A stretch of DNA of 34,189 nucleotides. Origin: Candidatus Kapaibacterium sp. Lineage in GTDB: Bacteria; Bacteroidota; Ignavibacteria; Kapaibacteriales; UBA4661. The position numbers and the translations under genes were made by a program. Below the pieces are notes generated by a model, which saw only the letters and a list, made by a program, of their open reading frames with translations, was not told where the DNA came from and searched no databases. The stretch is taken from assembly GCA_025358765.1 (NCBI GenBank), contig JANYIG010000115.1:1-34189 (forward strand), given 5' to 3'. Below, piece by piece: positions 17,743 to 26,804 of this stretch; positions within the stretch are counted from its first letter, which is position 1, and every line of letters starts with the position of its first letter.

Positions 17743-18813
17743 TTACACTATTTCCACACCCAAACCCGGTTTGTCGTTCGGGCGCATAATGCCATTTTCA
17801 AGAATAAATCCGTCCGTAACCACATCCCGCGCCAAATCAAGGCTACCATCGAGGTCAATATACTTAGTGTTTGCGCTGGAAAATGCCGTGTGTAGTGCGG
17901 CTGTGATGCTTACGATGCTTTCATCGTTACAACCCCACATCAGTTCCACGCCGGCGTTTTCAGCAATGCGAGCGATTTCAAGCCCTTTCGAGACACCGCC
18001 GCATTTCATCAATTTGACATTAAAAATTCCACACGCTGCTGGCTTCTGAACGAGATTGAGCGCGTCTTTAGGGCTAATAAGCGTTTCGTCGGCGGCAATA
18101 GTGCGACGAATTTCCTCCGGCAGCAATCGCATGTCTTCCAGAGCGCTTACAGGAATAGGTTGTTCGTTAAGTTCGATGTTCAACTTCCGCGTTCTCTCAA
18201 AAAATTCAATCATCTGCGCGGCGTTGTATCCTTGATTGGAATCAATCCGAATTGTGATGCTGCTGCCGTGCACCTCGCGCAGCTTTGTAAGCCGTTCCAC
18301 GTCTTCTTCCAACGACTCGCCCGTTTTTACCTTCAGCACCGTAAATTTACGTTCAATATATTCCTTTGCCTCTGCGAGTGTTTCCGCTACGTTTTTGATG
18401 CCGATGGTGATAGACGTAGGCAAACTCTCGACTTCGCGCCCTAAAAACTCCACAAGCGGTACACCAAGCCATTTTGTGAAGGCATCCCACAGCACAATGT
18501 CGAGCGCAGCACGAACGCCGGGCGTAACGGGAAATCGCGTAGAAACTTCGCTGCAAAGCCTGTGAATCGTCCGAATGTCTCGTCCAACAAGCCACTCTAC
18601 GTTTTCAGCGTGTGTCAAAATGCGCTCCGAATCCTCCAGCGATTCACCTACCACGTAATGCGACGGATTACACGTGCCAATAGCGTGAATGCCGTTATCA
18701 AGCTCAAGTACAACGACCATGTTTTCTACGTGGCTTGTGGTCTTGTACGCAATGGTGTAGGGGCGGGTAAGTTCGAGGTTTTCCTTGCGGACAGCGATAC
18801 GTTTGATGTTCAT
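17743..18813 (-). CDS. Enolase-superfamily dipeptide epimerase / N-acetyl-glutamate racemase (AEE or DgcA type)
   Basis: The 356-residue protein has every catalytic feature of the muconate-lactonising branch of the enolase superfamily. The KxK motif is LKVKTG with Lys161 and Lys163. Metal ligands are Asp191 (RIDSNQGY), Glu217 (NEQPI) and Asp242 (ADET). The opposite base is Lys267 (NVKLMKCGG). The DxD motif is Asp320 and Asp322 (IDLDGS), typical of L-Ala-D/L-Glu epimerases. Such enzymes recycle murein dipeptide. Because the start overlaps the stop of a DUF1611 gene by four bases (ATGA), the alternative is DgcA, which racemises N-acetyl-D-Glu made by DgcN. Family membership is certain; the choice between the two reactions is inference. 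Confidence 0.9.
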   Translation of the reverse strand: MNIKRIAVRKENLELTRPYTIAYKTTSHVENMVVVLELDNGIHAIGTCNPSHYVVGESLEDSERILTHAENVEWLVGRDIRTIHRLCSEVSTRFPVTPGVRAALDIVLWDAFTKWLGVPLVEFLGREVESLPTSITIGIKNVAETLAEAKEYIERKFTVLKVKTGESLEEDVERLTKLREVHGSSITIRIDSNQGYNAAQMIEFFERTRKLNIELNEQPIPVSALEDMRLLPEEIRRTIAADETLISPKDALNLVQKPAACGIFNVKLMKCGGVSKGLEIARIAENAGVELMWGCNDESIVSITAALHTAFSSANTKYIDLDGSLDLARDVVTDGFILENGIMRPNDKPGLGVEIV

Positions 18814-19880
18814 GCTTTTTGTTCCAAAATGCGAGTTTTAATGAGGGTTATGATTTCATCTACGCCGTCTTCAATCGGTAGGATGACAGGAATACCAAGT
18901 TCTGCACGGAATTGTTGTTGGTATTTTCGTGCTTCGTCGAGCGTCAAATCGCTATTGTTGAGCGTGACGGCGAGTGTTTCTGCACCATAAAAACGGATAA
19001 GTTCAATCTCGTTTTTGAGCGGTGGAAGTGGCGTGGTTGTGCCTTTGAAACACTGCCGTGCAGGGCTGTGTTGCAACACAACGTGTTTCGCACCGCCGGA
19101 GACAATAAACTCTGCACCACAAGGACCAAGTGGGTTACGAAGCGCGGATTGCCCTTCAAGGAACATCACGTCGGGCTTTACGTCGTTATAACAGTTCACA
19201 ATCGCTGTTTCCAACTCGCCAGAAACAAAGTCGTTCAGCGTGGAATCGAACACGAAGCCGTACTTACTGCCTTGCATCCAGCCTGTTTGTCCCGTATAAA
19301 TCATTTCCGCCTTCAAACCCGCATTACGCGAGGCTTGCATCAGGAACCGAGCAGTTGTGCGCTTTCCAAGTGCACAATCCGTCCCAATCACGGCAATACG
19401 CGGAGCCGGAACGTCGTGAATCCGCCCTGACCAATACTCCATCTCCTCGACAATCTTGGGTTTGCGAACATCTACAAGCGAGACACCGTGCTGTTTGGCA
19501 AGTTCCACATACTCCGGCATGTTCGTCAGAAATTCGTGCAACCCATTCACGATGCCGATACCACCGCGAATGGCTTCTTTCAGGATATCCATAATATCGG
19601 GTGGGAATTTACCACCCGCGAAGGCAAGCCCTATAATACAGAAATCAATCTTCTCGGTACAATTTTTTTGCGCCTCCGCAATAGAAGCGTAAACAGGGAT
19701 GTTCCGATGTTTGCCGTCCAGAACCTCACCAGCGTCTTTGCCAGCATTTTTTGTATCAATAATAGCCTTGATAGTGAACCGTTCCGTCCCACGAATCAGA
19801 CCGTGTGCAGTTTTGGCAGAACCAGAATCCAACATGCCGTGCGTTAGCACAATTGCGTTATTACCCACAACATTACCCAT
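18810..19880 (-). CDS. DUF1611 family protein, DgcN-like (probable D-glutamate N-acetyltransferase)
   Basis: The 356-residue protein belongs to DUF1611. It has an N-terminal Rossmann-like domain (MGNVVGNNAIVLTHGMLDSG, then CIIGLAFAGGKFPPD at 81-95) and a C-terminal P-loop domain with VIGTDCALGKRTTA (164-177), GQTGW near 197-201, and DVMFLEGQSAL. I chose the ATG at 19880, with GGAAAG about ten bases upstream, over the longer frame to 20036, which overlaps the sensor kinase gene. In marine Proteobacteria DgcN acetylates D-Glu and its partner DgcA converts the product to N-acetyl-L-Glu. The four-base overlap with an enolase-superfamily gene here repeats that pairing. Activity is inferred from family and context. 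Confidence 0.82.
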   Translation of the reverse strand: MGNVVGNNAIVLTHGMLDSGSAKTAHGLIRGTERFTIKAIIDTKNAGKDAGEVLDGKHRNIPVYASIAEAQKNCTEKIDFCIIGLAFAGGKFPPDIMDILKEAIRGGIGIVNGLHEFLTNMPEYVELAKQHGVSLVDVRKPKIVEEMEYWSGRIHDVPAPRIAVIGTDCALGKRTTARFLMQASRNAGLKAEMIYTGQTGWMQGSKYGFVFDSTLNDFVSGELETAIVNCYNDVKPDVMFLEGQSALRNPLGPCGAEFIVSGGAKHVVLQHSPARQCFKGTTTPLPPLKNEIELIRFYGAETLAVTLNNSDLTLDEARKYQQQFRAELGIPVILPIEDGVDEIITLIKTRILEQKA

Positions 19881-19920
19881 AACGTAAGAGCTTTCCTGTT
19901 TGATACGATAAATGATAGTA

Positions 19921-22900
19921 TTATTTCTTGCTTGGAGAGGGTTTTGATTGTGGTGATGACGACGGTCGTGTTGTAGGCAATTCGATAATGAACGTTGCGC
20001 CAGCACCAATTTCGCTTTCGCACCAGACACCCCCATCCATCATTTCCACAAGCCGTTTGACGATGGACAATCCCAATCCTGTTGCGTGTTCGCCGCCCGT
20101 AGGCTGCGCTGAAAGCCGTGCAAATTTACCAAAAAGTTTTGACTTATCATCTTCCGATAAGCCCGGACCCTCATCTCTCACGCACACTTGCATAGATGGT
20201 AATTCGTAACTTGTGGTTTGTGGATGCTTTATTGTTTTAGCCTTCCCCTTGTCCACCGAAACCCAAATATTCTTGCTGTGCGGCGAGTATTTAACGGCAT
20301 TCGAGACAAGATTTTCGACGACCTCCACGGTAGCATTATAATCAGCATATACAAAGGCTTCGTCGGATATGTCTGTTTGAAAATGAAGATTAATGAGCTT
20401 TTCTTCAGCGCGAACTTTATAATCACTCACGACTTCATTCACAAGTTCCACAATCCGAACATTTTGCATGACCAAATTCATCTTGCCGGATTCAATGGCG
20501 TTCACGTCCAAAAGATTCGTAATCGTCGCCCGCATCCGCCGTGCTACGCTTTGCAGGTGACTGAGTTGCTCCAAAATATCCTTCATTGTCATGTTGCTGT
20601 GATATTGCTCAATGATGGAGGCGCTCATCATAATGCCCGTGAGTGGGTTTTTCAGATCATGCGCGGCAATGCCCAAAAATTCATTCTTTTCCTCATTAAG
20701 CTGGATAAGGCGCTCATTTTGCCATGTTATTTCATCGTTTCTGGATTGTAGCTCCAGCGTACGCTCTTGCACAAGGCGTTTTAATTCTTCATTACGATGT
20801 TCAATAAAACCAACACGCCATTTGAAACTAACAAAAACGCAACTTGCAAATATGAGCAGCGCAAGAGCACGAAACCAAATCGTTTTCCACCACGGCGGGT
20901 GGATAATAATATGAAGTATTGTTTCGGCACCCGCAGGAGTCCATACGCCATCAAACGTTGCCGCACGTATCCGCAACGTATAGGTTTTGCCATCAAGATT
21001 TGTGTAACTTGCTTCACGCTTGGTTCCGAGGTCAATCCAGTTGTCGTCGAATCCATCCAACTTGTATATATATCGTGTCCGTTCCGGCAAAATGAAGCTC
21101 AAAAGCGCAAACTCTACGGAAAAAAATGAATCCTCGTAGGAAAGATGAATTTCGCGAGCTTCCGAGATGGATGAATCAAGCGTGACCGATGTATTGAACT
21201 TCCTAAAATCGGTGAAAACGAGTGGCGGTACATAGGTATTCTGGCGAATACTATCGGGGTGGAACATATTAAATCCCGCAATACCAGCAAAATATAGCAT
21301 TCCTTGACGATTTTTGAAACACGCATTTTGGTTGAATTCATTGCTCTGTAAACCGCTGTGAGCATCATAGTTCTGCACCATACCATTTGAAGGCGTAAAG
21401 CGGCACAGCCCGCCGATAGTACCGAGCCAGAGATTGCCGTATTCATCATCCAATATGCTACAAATCGCATTGCTCGGCAGTCCGTCCTTTTGGCGAAATA
21501 CGATGAATGTATTTTGCGTAGGGGTAAAGCGATTAAGCCCGCTATGCGTTCCCACCCAAAGCGTACCGGTGCGGTCTTCAAGGATAGAGAGAACAAAGTC
21601 ATCGCTGAGACTCTGAGGATTTGCGGGGTCATTGCGGTAGGTCGTAAATGTTTTTGTTGTACGGTCGAACTTATTCAAGCCGCCGCCCCGTGTGCCAATC
21701 CACAAAATGCCTTGTTTATCCTCGTAAATTTTACGAACGGCGTTAATGCTAAGACTGTGCGGATCGCCAACAATATTTTTATAGGTTGTGCTTTCGCCGT
21801 TGGCAGGGTTGAAATGACATAGACCATCGTTGGTGCCGAGCCAAAACATCCCCCTTGCGTCTTCGTGGATGGCATAGACATCATCATTGCTGAGGCTTTG
21901 AGGGTTAAGTGGATTATGCCGAAACACAGTAAAACTACGGCTTTTGGGGTCGAACTTATTCAAGCCGCCGCCAAATGTCCCCACCCAAAGCACTCCGTTG
22001 CGGTCTTCATGCAGTGTCCACACAAGGTTTTTACTCAAGCTGTGCGGGTTTCCGATTATGGTTTTGTAGGTAGTAAACGCACCAGTGTTGGGATTGAGCA
22101 TCTGCAAGCCACCGCCATAAGTTCCCATCCAAATCATACCTGAGCGGTCTTCGCAGATCGCAAGCGTGATATTTACGGTGCGGTCGGTAGTATTGGTATT
22201 ACGAATCGTTCTGAATTTATGTGCCGTGCGGTTGAAGTAATTCACGCCTACCCCCTCCGTACCGAACCAGATACCGCCGGATTTGTCTTCGTAGATGCTT
22301 ACAATTGCATCACCATTCAAACTTTCCGGCGTGCTGCTGTCATTCTTAAATGTGGCGATAGCACTATTGGTTGGATTGATACTCTGCAAGCCACCACCGT
22401 GCAGACCGACCCAAATGAGACCGGTTTTATCCTTCCAGACCGACCGGGCATTGCTTCCAGAGCCTTGCACTGTGGTGAAGCGCATCGTAGAACAATCAAG
22501 CCGTACCAAACCATTATCGGTGGCGAGCAGGAGAATTCCCGAACGATCTTCTCGAATGCTCCAAACCTCGTTGCCAAATGGGGCGCTGGTTTGGAATGTC
22601 AGCCATGAGCCATTTTTAGGGTTAAAGCGATTTAGTCCACCACCCTCAGTTCCCACCCACACTATACCAAAAGTATCCTCAAACACGCATCGAACCTTAT
22701 TATTACTCAGGCTTTGGGCGCTGCCTGGTTGATGAGCGAATATCTCGCATCGTTGACTCACTCGGTCTATGCCTATAAGCCCAGCATCTGTACCCACCCA
22801 AAAGCGATCGCCGCTACCTTCACAAAAAGCGAAAACATCCGTGCCACCAAGATTCAGAATACTTTTGCACTCCCACGACGATGCACGGAATTTTTCCGTA

Positions 22901-23277
22901 ATTCGGTCAAACATGCAGACACCGCCACCGCGTGTGCCAATCCATAATACCCCAGAACGGTCTTCGTATAAGGCTTGAATATAGCTATTAGGAAGGGCGG
23001 TGGAGTCAGCACGATTGCTACGGAAGGTTGTGATTGTGTAGCCGTTGTAACGATTCAAGCCATCCTGTGTGCCGAACCACATAAATCCACGATTGTCTTG
23101 TATAATGCACTCAACAGAACTTTGTGATAGACCCTGTTCAACGCTAAGATGGCTGAATGCGACGGTAAGCGGTTGTGCAGGAAGACCTATTACGAACACA
23201 ATTGATAACAGCGTTGTAACGCAGATAGCAGCGTGCACAAAGCAGAAATATTCTAATGGCAATCTATTAACGTTCAT
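19921..23277 (-). CDS. Beta-propeller sensor histidine kinase (Reg_prop, Y_Y_Y, HisKA, HATPase)
   Basis: The 1118-residue protein is a membrane sensor kinase. A signal/anchor segment (13-34) precedes a periplasmic region with fourteen repeats around the core (L/I)W(V/I/F)GT, for example at about 66, 112, 159, 206, 383, 432, 480, 527, 575 and 617; fourteen fits two seven-bladed propellers. A Y_Y_Y domain spans about 710-795 and a membrane helix about 800-818. A coiled coil leads to HisKA with phospho-acceptor His873 (AAHDLKNP), then a HATPase with an N-box near 989-995, DEGPGL at 1035-1040 and GLGL at 1067-1070. There is no receiver or AraC domain, unlike hybrid Bacteroides sensors, so a separate response regulator is needed; none is in the window. 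It lies 40 bases upstream of the DgcN-like gene and is probably co-transcribed with it. Confidence 0.92.
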   Translation of the reverse strand: MNVNRLPLEYFCFVHAAICVTTLLSIVFVIGLPAQPLTVAFSHLSVEQGLSQSSVECIIQDNRGFMWFGTQDGLNRYNGYTITTFRSNRADSTALPNSYIQALYEDRSGVLWIGTRGGGVCMFDRITEKFRASSWECKSILNLGGTDVFAFCEGSGDRFWVGTDAGLIGIDRVSQRCEIFAHQPGSAQSLSNNKVRCVFEDTFGIVWVGTEGGGLNRFNPKNGSWLTFQTSAPFGNEVWSIREDRSGILLLATDNGLVRLDCSTMRFTTVQGSGSNARSVWKDKTGLIWVGLHGGGLQSINPTNSAIATFKNDSSTPESLNGDAIVSIYEDKSGGIWFGTEGVGVNYFNRTAHKFRTIRNTNTTDRTVNITLAICEDRSGMIWMGTYGGGLQMLNPNTGAFTTYKTIIGNPHSLSKNLVWTLHEDRNGVLWVGTFGGGLNKFDPKSRSFTVFRHNPLNPQSLSNDDVYAIHEDARGMFWLGTNDGLCHFNPANGESTTYKNIVGDPHSLSINAVRKIYEDKQGILWIGTRGGGLNKFDRTTKTFTTYRNDPANPQSLSDDFVLSILEDRTGTLWVGTHSGLNRFTPTQNTFIVFRQKDGLPSNAICSILDDEYGNLWLGTIGGLCRFTPSNGMVQNYDAHSGLQSNEFNQNACFKNRQGMLYFAGIAGFNMFHPDSIRQNTYVPPLVFTDFRKFNTSVTLDSSISEAREIHLSYEDSFFSVEFALLSFILPERTRYIYKLDGFDDNWIDLGTKREASYTNLDGKTYTLRIRAATFDGVWTPAGAETILHIIIHPPWWKTIWFRALALLIFASCVFVSFKWRVGFIEHRNEELKRLVQERTLELQSRNDEITWQNERLIQLNEEKNEFLGIAAHDLKNPLTGIMMSASIIEQYHSNMTMKDILEQLSHLQSVARRMRATITNLLDVNAIESGKMNLVMQNVRIVELVNEVVSDYKVRAEEKLINLHFQTDISDEAFVYADYNATVEVVENLVSNAVKYSPHSKNIWVSVDKGKAKTIKHPQTTSYELPSMQVCVRDEGPGLSEDDKSKLFGKFARLSAQPTGGEHATGLGLSIVKRLVEMMDGGVWCESEIGAGATFIIELPTTRPSSSPQSKPSPSKK

Positions 23278-23339
23278 GATGATGACATCGGAAAGAATTG
23301 ATTGTTATTGTGGAACAGCCGACAGAATCGTATCTACAC

Positions 23340-26300
23340 TCATCCATACTCATCCATTATCGGTAGCTCGACGATGAACGTTGCTCCATGCCCAAGTTCG
23401 CTTTCGCACCAAACTTTGCCTTTCATAGATTCTACCATCTTTTTGACGATGGAAAGCCCTAATCCCGTAGAATGCTCACCACCTGTCGGGCGGGCAGATA
23501 GTTTAACAAATTTCCCAAACAAATTGCTCATATCTTCTTCCGAAAGACCAGGACCTTCGTCCTTGACAAGTATCAAGCAATGAGGAACAGGTTGTAAGGC
23601 AGAGTTATGTTCTCTATTTCTTGCTTCTTGTTCTTTGGTAACCGAAATCCACACATTCCTGCCGTGTGGTGAATATTTAATGGCATTCGACACGAGATTC
23701 TCCAAGATTTCGGTGGTTGCAGTGCTATCGGCGAATACAAAGATTTGTGGGTGGGAAGGTTGAAAATAGAGTGTAATATCTTTATTCGTAGCACGTTCGC
23801 GGTAATCTTCTGCTACTTGACGGGCTGTTTCAACAATGTCCAATCTCGTTGGTGTAAACGTAAATTTTCCTGTTTCCAATGCGTTAATGTTGAGCAAATT
23901 CATGATAATGTCGCGCATTCGCTTTGAAGTGCGCTCAACATTGGTCATCTGGGCGACAACTTCTTCGACCTTCATTTGATACGCATATTGCTGCACCATC
24001 GAAGAACTCATCATAATTACCGTGAGTGGGTTTTTCAGGTCGTGGGCAGCTATAGCAAGAAAATCATTTTTTTCGGTGTTGAGTTCTTGAAGTAACACGT
24101 TTTGTTCATGAAGTTGTGCATTTACTAATTCTATTTCACGGGCTTGGTCATCTAAAATAGCAATTTGGTGTTGAATTTCCGCCGTTCGCTCATTCACAAT
24201 CTTCTTGAGGGCACGATTCCGGCGTTCTAAATGTCGTGACCGAAGTCGTGCAGCTCCATAGACTAATCCGAACCATCCAACCACATCAAGCATATATGCC
24301 CACCATGTCTGATACCAATGCGGTTGCACAATAAACGGAAACTCCGTCGGATCGCTCCACAATGATCCTGTTTGTTGGGCACGTATTTGAAACGTGTACG
24401 AGCCGGAGTTGAGCAGTGGCAAAATTGTGTAGGACTCATATGATGTCTCCGACCATGCAGAATCCAGTCCCACCACGCGCGTTTGATAGCGAATTTTGTC
24501 CGGGGGATACGATAGGGAAGCAAAATGTACCTCCAAATATGCACCTGCTTCATACCGATGCTCCAATACGAGTTGACGTACTGGAGTGCTATTCACCTGT
24601 ACGGAAAGCAATACTGGAGCGGGTGTTTTCTGGTAGTGCATCGCTGAATTAGGCATAAACAGGACACCTTGCGTCGTACCAACCCAAAGCTGTCCTTCGC
24701 GGTCACGCACCATATTTCGATAGCTGATGGTCATCGTGGAATTGCCGCTCCGAAGGTCAAGTGTGAGCAATTGTTTGCCGATATAAAAATTCATTGTTTG
24801 CTCGGTTGTGAAAAATATACTGCCGTCCGGCGCTATTTTCACAGAGGTAATATTTTGGCGGGCGATTTCTTTGGGCAAGGCGATTTTTTCTATGATTCCG
24901 CCCTTGCGACGCAACAGACCGTATGTCGTCCCAATCCAGATAGTTGTGTCCGCACTAACGGCTATATCATTGACGTTGAGTGCCGTGGTCGTCTTTAATG
25001 GTACTTGAATACTGATATCGGCAAATGTATCCGTAGCCGCATCATAACGATAAAATGTATTTTCTTTGCCACCAACGTAGATAGTTTTATCGGGCGCATG
25101 GCTTACCACTTGCGGAATAGTCGTAATGCCTTTTTGCCGTCCATAATGTTCTACCTGACCGTTCGGCTTGATTTTTATGACCTCTTCCACCGCCTGTTGA
25201 CACGCCCATATTTGTCGTTTTTCATCCACCAACAAAAAAAAGATAGCTTGGTTGCCAATACGTGCAACCGTTGTACAGTTGCCGTTATGCAGTCGCAAAA
25301 TGTACCCCAGGGATGTCCCCACCAGCAAATCGTCGCCATCGTGAGCAAGCGAAAGAAAAATTCCCCATTCTTCCTCTTTCGTTGTTAATATGGATTTGTA
25401 AGAAGTGGAGCCCTGTTGTAGAGCGGGCTGTACGACGGTAGAGTTCAATTTGAGTATGTTGATGCCGTCGGTAGCGAGCACGTCACCATTAGGTGCAAGC
25501 GAGATATGTTGAATATACGGGCGTTTGAAAGGAATATCCAGATGGCGAAAGCGCGTTGGCTGTACTAAGGCAATACCGTCGTCTGCACTAACCCAGAGAT
25601 TATTATTGGCAGTCAGTTTAATATCGTTAATGGTCTGGGAGCCGACAGCTTTGAGGCGTTCTAATACTCCTTCAGCTTGATTGAATGTGTAGAGTCCGCT
25701 GTACCAAGCACCAACATAGATTGTTCCGTTAGCGTCTGCTGCAATGTAGCTTATATCCTTGCCTTCCGCAAGCCGCCGCGCGGTCCATCCGCTTGGCGGA
25801 CTATCGGCAGTTTGCTGAATCTGCACTTCAAATACACCGCCATCCGTCCCCACCCACCAGCGGTCATCGCTACGGCAAAAAATTGCATCTACGTGGCGAA
25901 ATGGTTTTGCGGAAGGCGCGTTTGGTACAGGTACTGAAGATGGAGAGGTTGCCTGCAAGGGAATCCGTTTGAAATTATCCGCCACAGGGTCAAAGCAAAA
26001 CAAGGCGCAGCCTCGTCGAGAGAACATGAGAACGTGTCCTTGCTTATCCTCAAAAAAGGAGAACGAACGGGCAAAATTGTCGCTGGAAAATTCTTCCGCA
26101 AACCGATACCGTTTCATTCGCCCATCGGCATAACGCACGACGGCATCTGGTTCGCCAATCCACAAAATACCTTTTCTATCTTGATAGAACGACTTAGGGT
26201 AGAGTATTGTTGAATCTGTCCGAACAACCGATCCAGGTAACACGACCGTAAAGCGTGTCGTATCAGCATCGTCCTGAATCTTGAGAATACCCATATCAGT

Positions 26301-26633
26301 CATCACGAGCAAGTCGCCGTTGTTCGTCTTCAGAAAGCCTTTGATATAAGGGTTCGGAAGATTGTCATAGCTTACACAGCGTTTTCCGTCGAAACGCAAG
26401 AGTCCCGCATCGGTGGCTATCCAGACAAAGCCACGCTCGTCTTGATAGGTTGCCTTCACTAAGTCAGTCGGGAGGCTGTTGCCGATGTTATAGAATACAA
26501 CGCGCAGGTCTTGAGCAGAAAGGACAAAAAAAGAAGCGAAGAAAAAGAGAGAAAGCACCATGAATACCACATAAAAAGCACTCGACACGCCAGAGCGGGT
26601 AGAGGTTCGTACTACGGGAAACATTGCTTTCAT
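23340..26633 (-). CDS. Beta-propeller sensor histidine kinase (second copy)
   Basis: This protein (1097 residues from the ATG at 26633; an in-frame start at 26711 would add 26) has the same layout as its neighbour: N-terminal hydrophobic anchor, propeller repeats (such as GFVWIATDAGLLRFDG and GQLWVGTTQGVLF), Y_Y_Y domain, membrane helix, coiled coil, HisKA with AAHDLKNP (His864 in this numbering) and a HATPase with DEGPGL and STGLGLSIV. The kinase cores of the two proteins are very similar while the propellers differ, which suggests duplication followed by change of ligand. It too lacks receiver and DNA-binding domains. It lies 62 bases upstream of the first kinase on the same strand. No good ribosome binding site supports either start. 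Confidence 0.9.
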   Translation of the reverse strand: MKAMFPVVRTSTRSGVSSAFYVVFMVLSLFFFASFFVLSAQDLRVVFYNIGNSLPTDLVKATYQDERGFVWIATDAGLLRFDGKRCVSYDNLPNPYIKGFLKTNNGDLLVMTDMGILKIQDDADTTRFTVVLPGSVVRTDSTILYPKSFYQDRKGILWIGEPDAVVRYADGRMKRYRFAEEFSSDNFARSFSFFEDKQGHVLMFSRRGCALFCFDPVADNFKRIPLQATSPSSVPVPNAPSAKPFRHVDAIFCRSDDRWWVGTDGGVFEVQIQQTADSPPSGWTARRLAEGKDISYIAADANGTIYVGAWYSGLYTFNQAEGVLERLKAVGSQTINDIKLTANNNLWVSADDGIALVQPTRFRHLDIPFKRPYIQHISLAPNGDVLATDGINILKLNSTVVQPALQQGSTSYKSILTTKEEEWGIFLSLAHDGDDLLVGTSLGYILRLHNGNCTTVARIGNQAIFFLLVDEKRQIWACQQAVEEVIKIKPNGQVEHYGRQKGITTIPQVVSHAPDKTIYVGGKENTFYRYDAATDTFADISIQVPLKTTTALNVNDIAVSADTTIWIGTTYGLLRRKGGIIEKIALPKEIARQNITSVKIAPDGSIFFTTEQTMNFYIGKQLLTLDLRSGNSTMTISYRNMVRDREGQLWVGTTQGVLFMPNSAMHYQKTPAPVLLSVQVNSTPVRQLVLEHRYEAGAYLEVHFASLSYPPDKIRYQTRVVGLDSAWSETSYESYTILPLLNSGSYTFQIRAQQTGSLWSDPTEFPFIVQPHWYQTWWAYMLDVVGWFGLVYGAARLRSRHLERRNRALKKIVNERTAEIQHQIAILDDQAREIELVNAQLHEQNVLLQELNTEKNDFLAIAAHDLKNPLTVIMMSSSMVQQYAYQMKVEEVVAQMTNVERTSKRMRDIIMNLLNINALETGKFTFTPTRLDIVETARQVAEDYRERATNKDITLYFQPSHPQIFVFADSTATTEILENLVSNAIKYSPHGRNVWISVTKEQEARNREHNSALQPVPHCLILVKDEGPGLSEEDMSNLFGKFVKLSARPTGGEHSTGLGLSIVKKMVESMKGKVWCESELGHGATFIVELPIMDEYG

Positions 26634-26731
26634 CACACGTCTATGATTGGGGAATGAATAGCTTCGAGAGATATGCGGTTGTCCGGGGGGAACGAAATAT
26701 GATATTATCACGCCATCATCTGCACATCAAT

Positions 26732-26788
26732 ATACTGCCGTTCAAACATCATTGCAAACGAATTTGCGGTGAATTTGAACGGCAGTAT
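26732..26788. repeat. Perfect 15-bp inverted repeat with inner stem-loop
   Basis: ATACTGCCGTTCAAA (26732-26746) is the exact reverse complement of TTTGAACGGCAGTAT (26774-26788). Between them GCAAA-CGAA-TTTGC forms an inner five-pair stem with a tetraloop (26754-26767). It lies 16 bases after the BON gene stop codon and about 100 bases before the second kinase start. There is no U-tract on either strand. It may end transcription of the BON gene, protect mRNA ends, or be a small palindromic repeat. Confidence 0.6.
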
Positions 26789-26804
26789 TATGTGATTGAG
26801 ACGC

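Noticed and set aside
18912-19430. Plus-strand open frame of 172 codons inside the DgcN-like gene
   Set aside because: It is antisense to a well-conserved DUF1611 coding region and has no independent support.
20218-20751. Plus-strand open frame of 177 codons inside the first sensor kinase
   Set aside because: It is a shadow of the kinase HATPase/HisKA coding region, rich in rare-looking residues and without motifs.
20070-23150. Regular repeats at about 130-140 base spacing, considered as a CRISPR or satellite array
   Set aside because: They are the propeller blades of the sensor kinase; units are long, diverged and in one reading frame.
19921-26633. Hybrid two-component systems (HTCS) of the Bacteroides kind
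   Set aside because: Both proteins end right after the HATPase domain; no receiver and no AraC-type DNA-binding domain is encoded.
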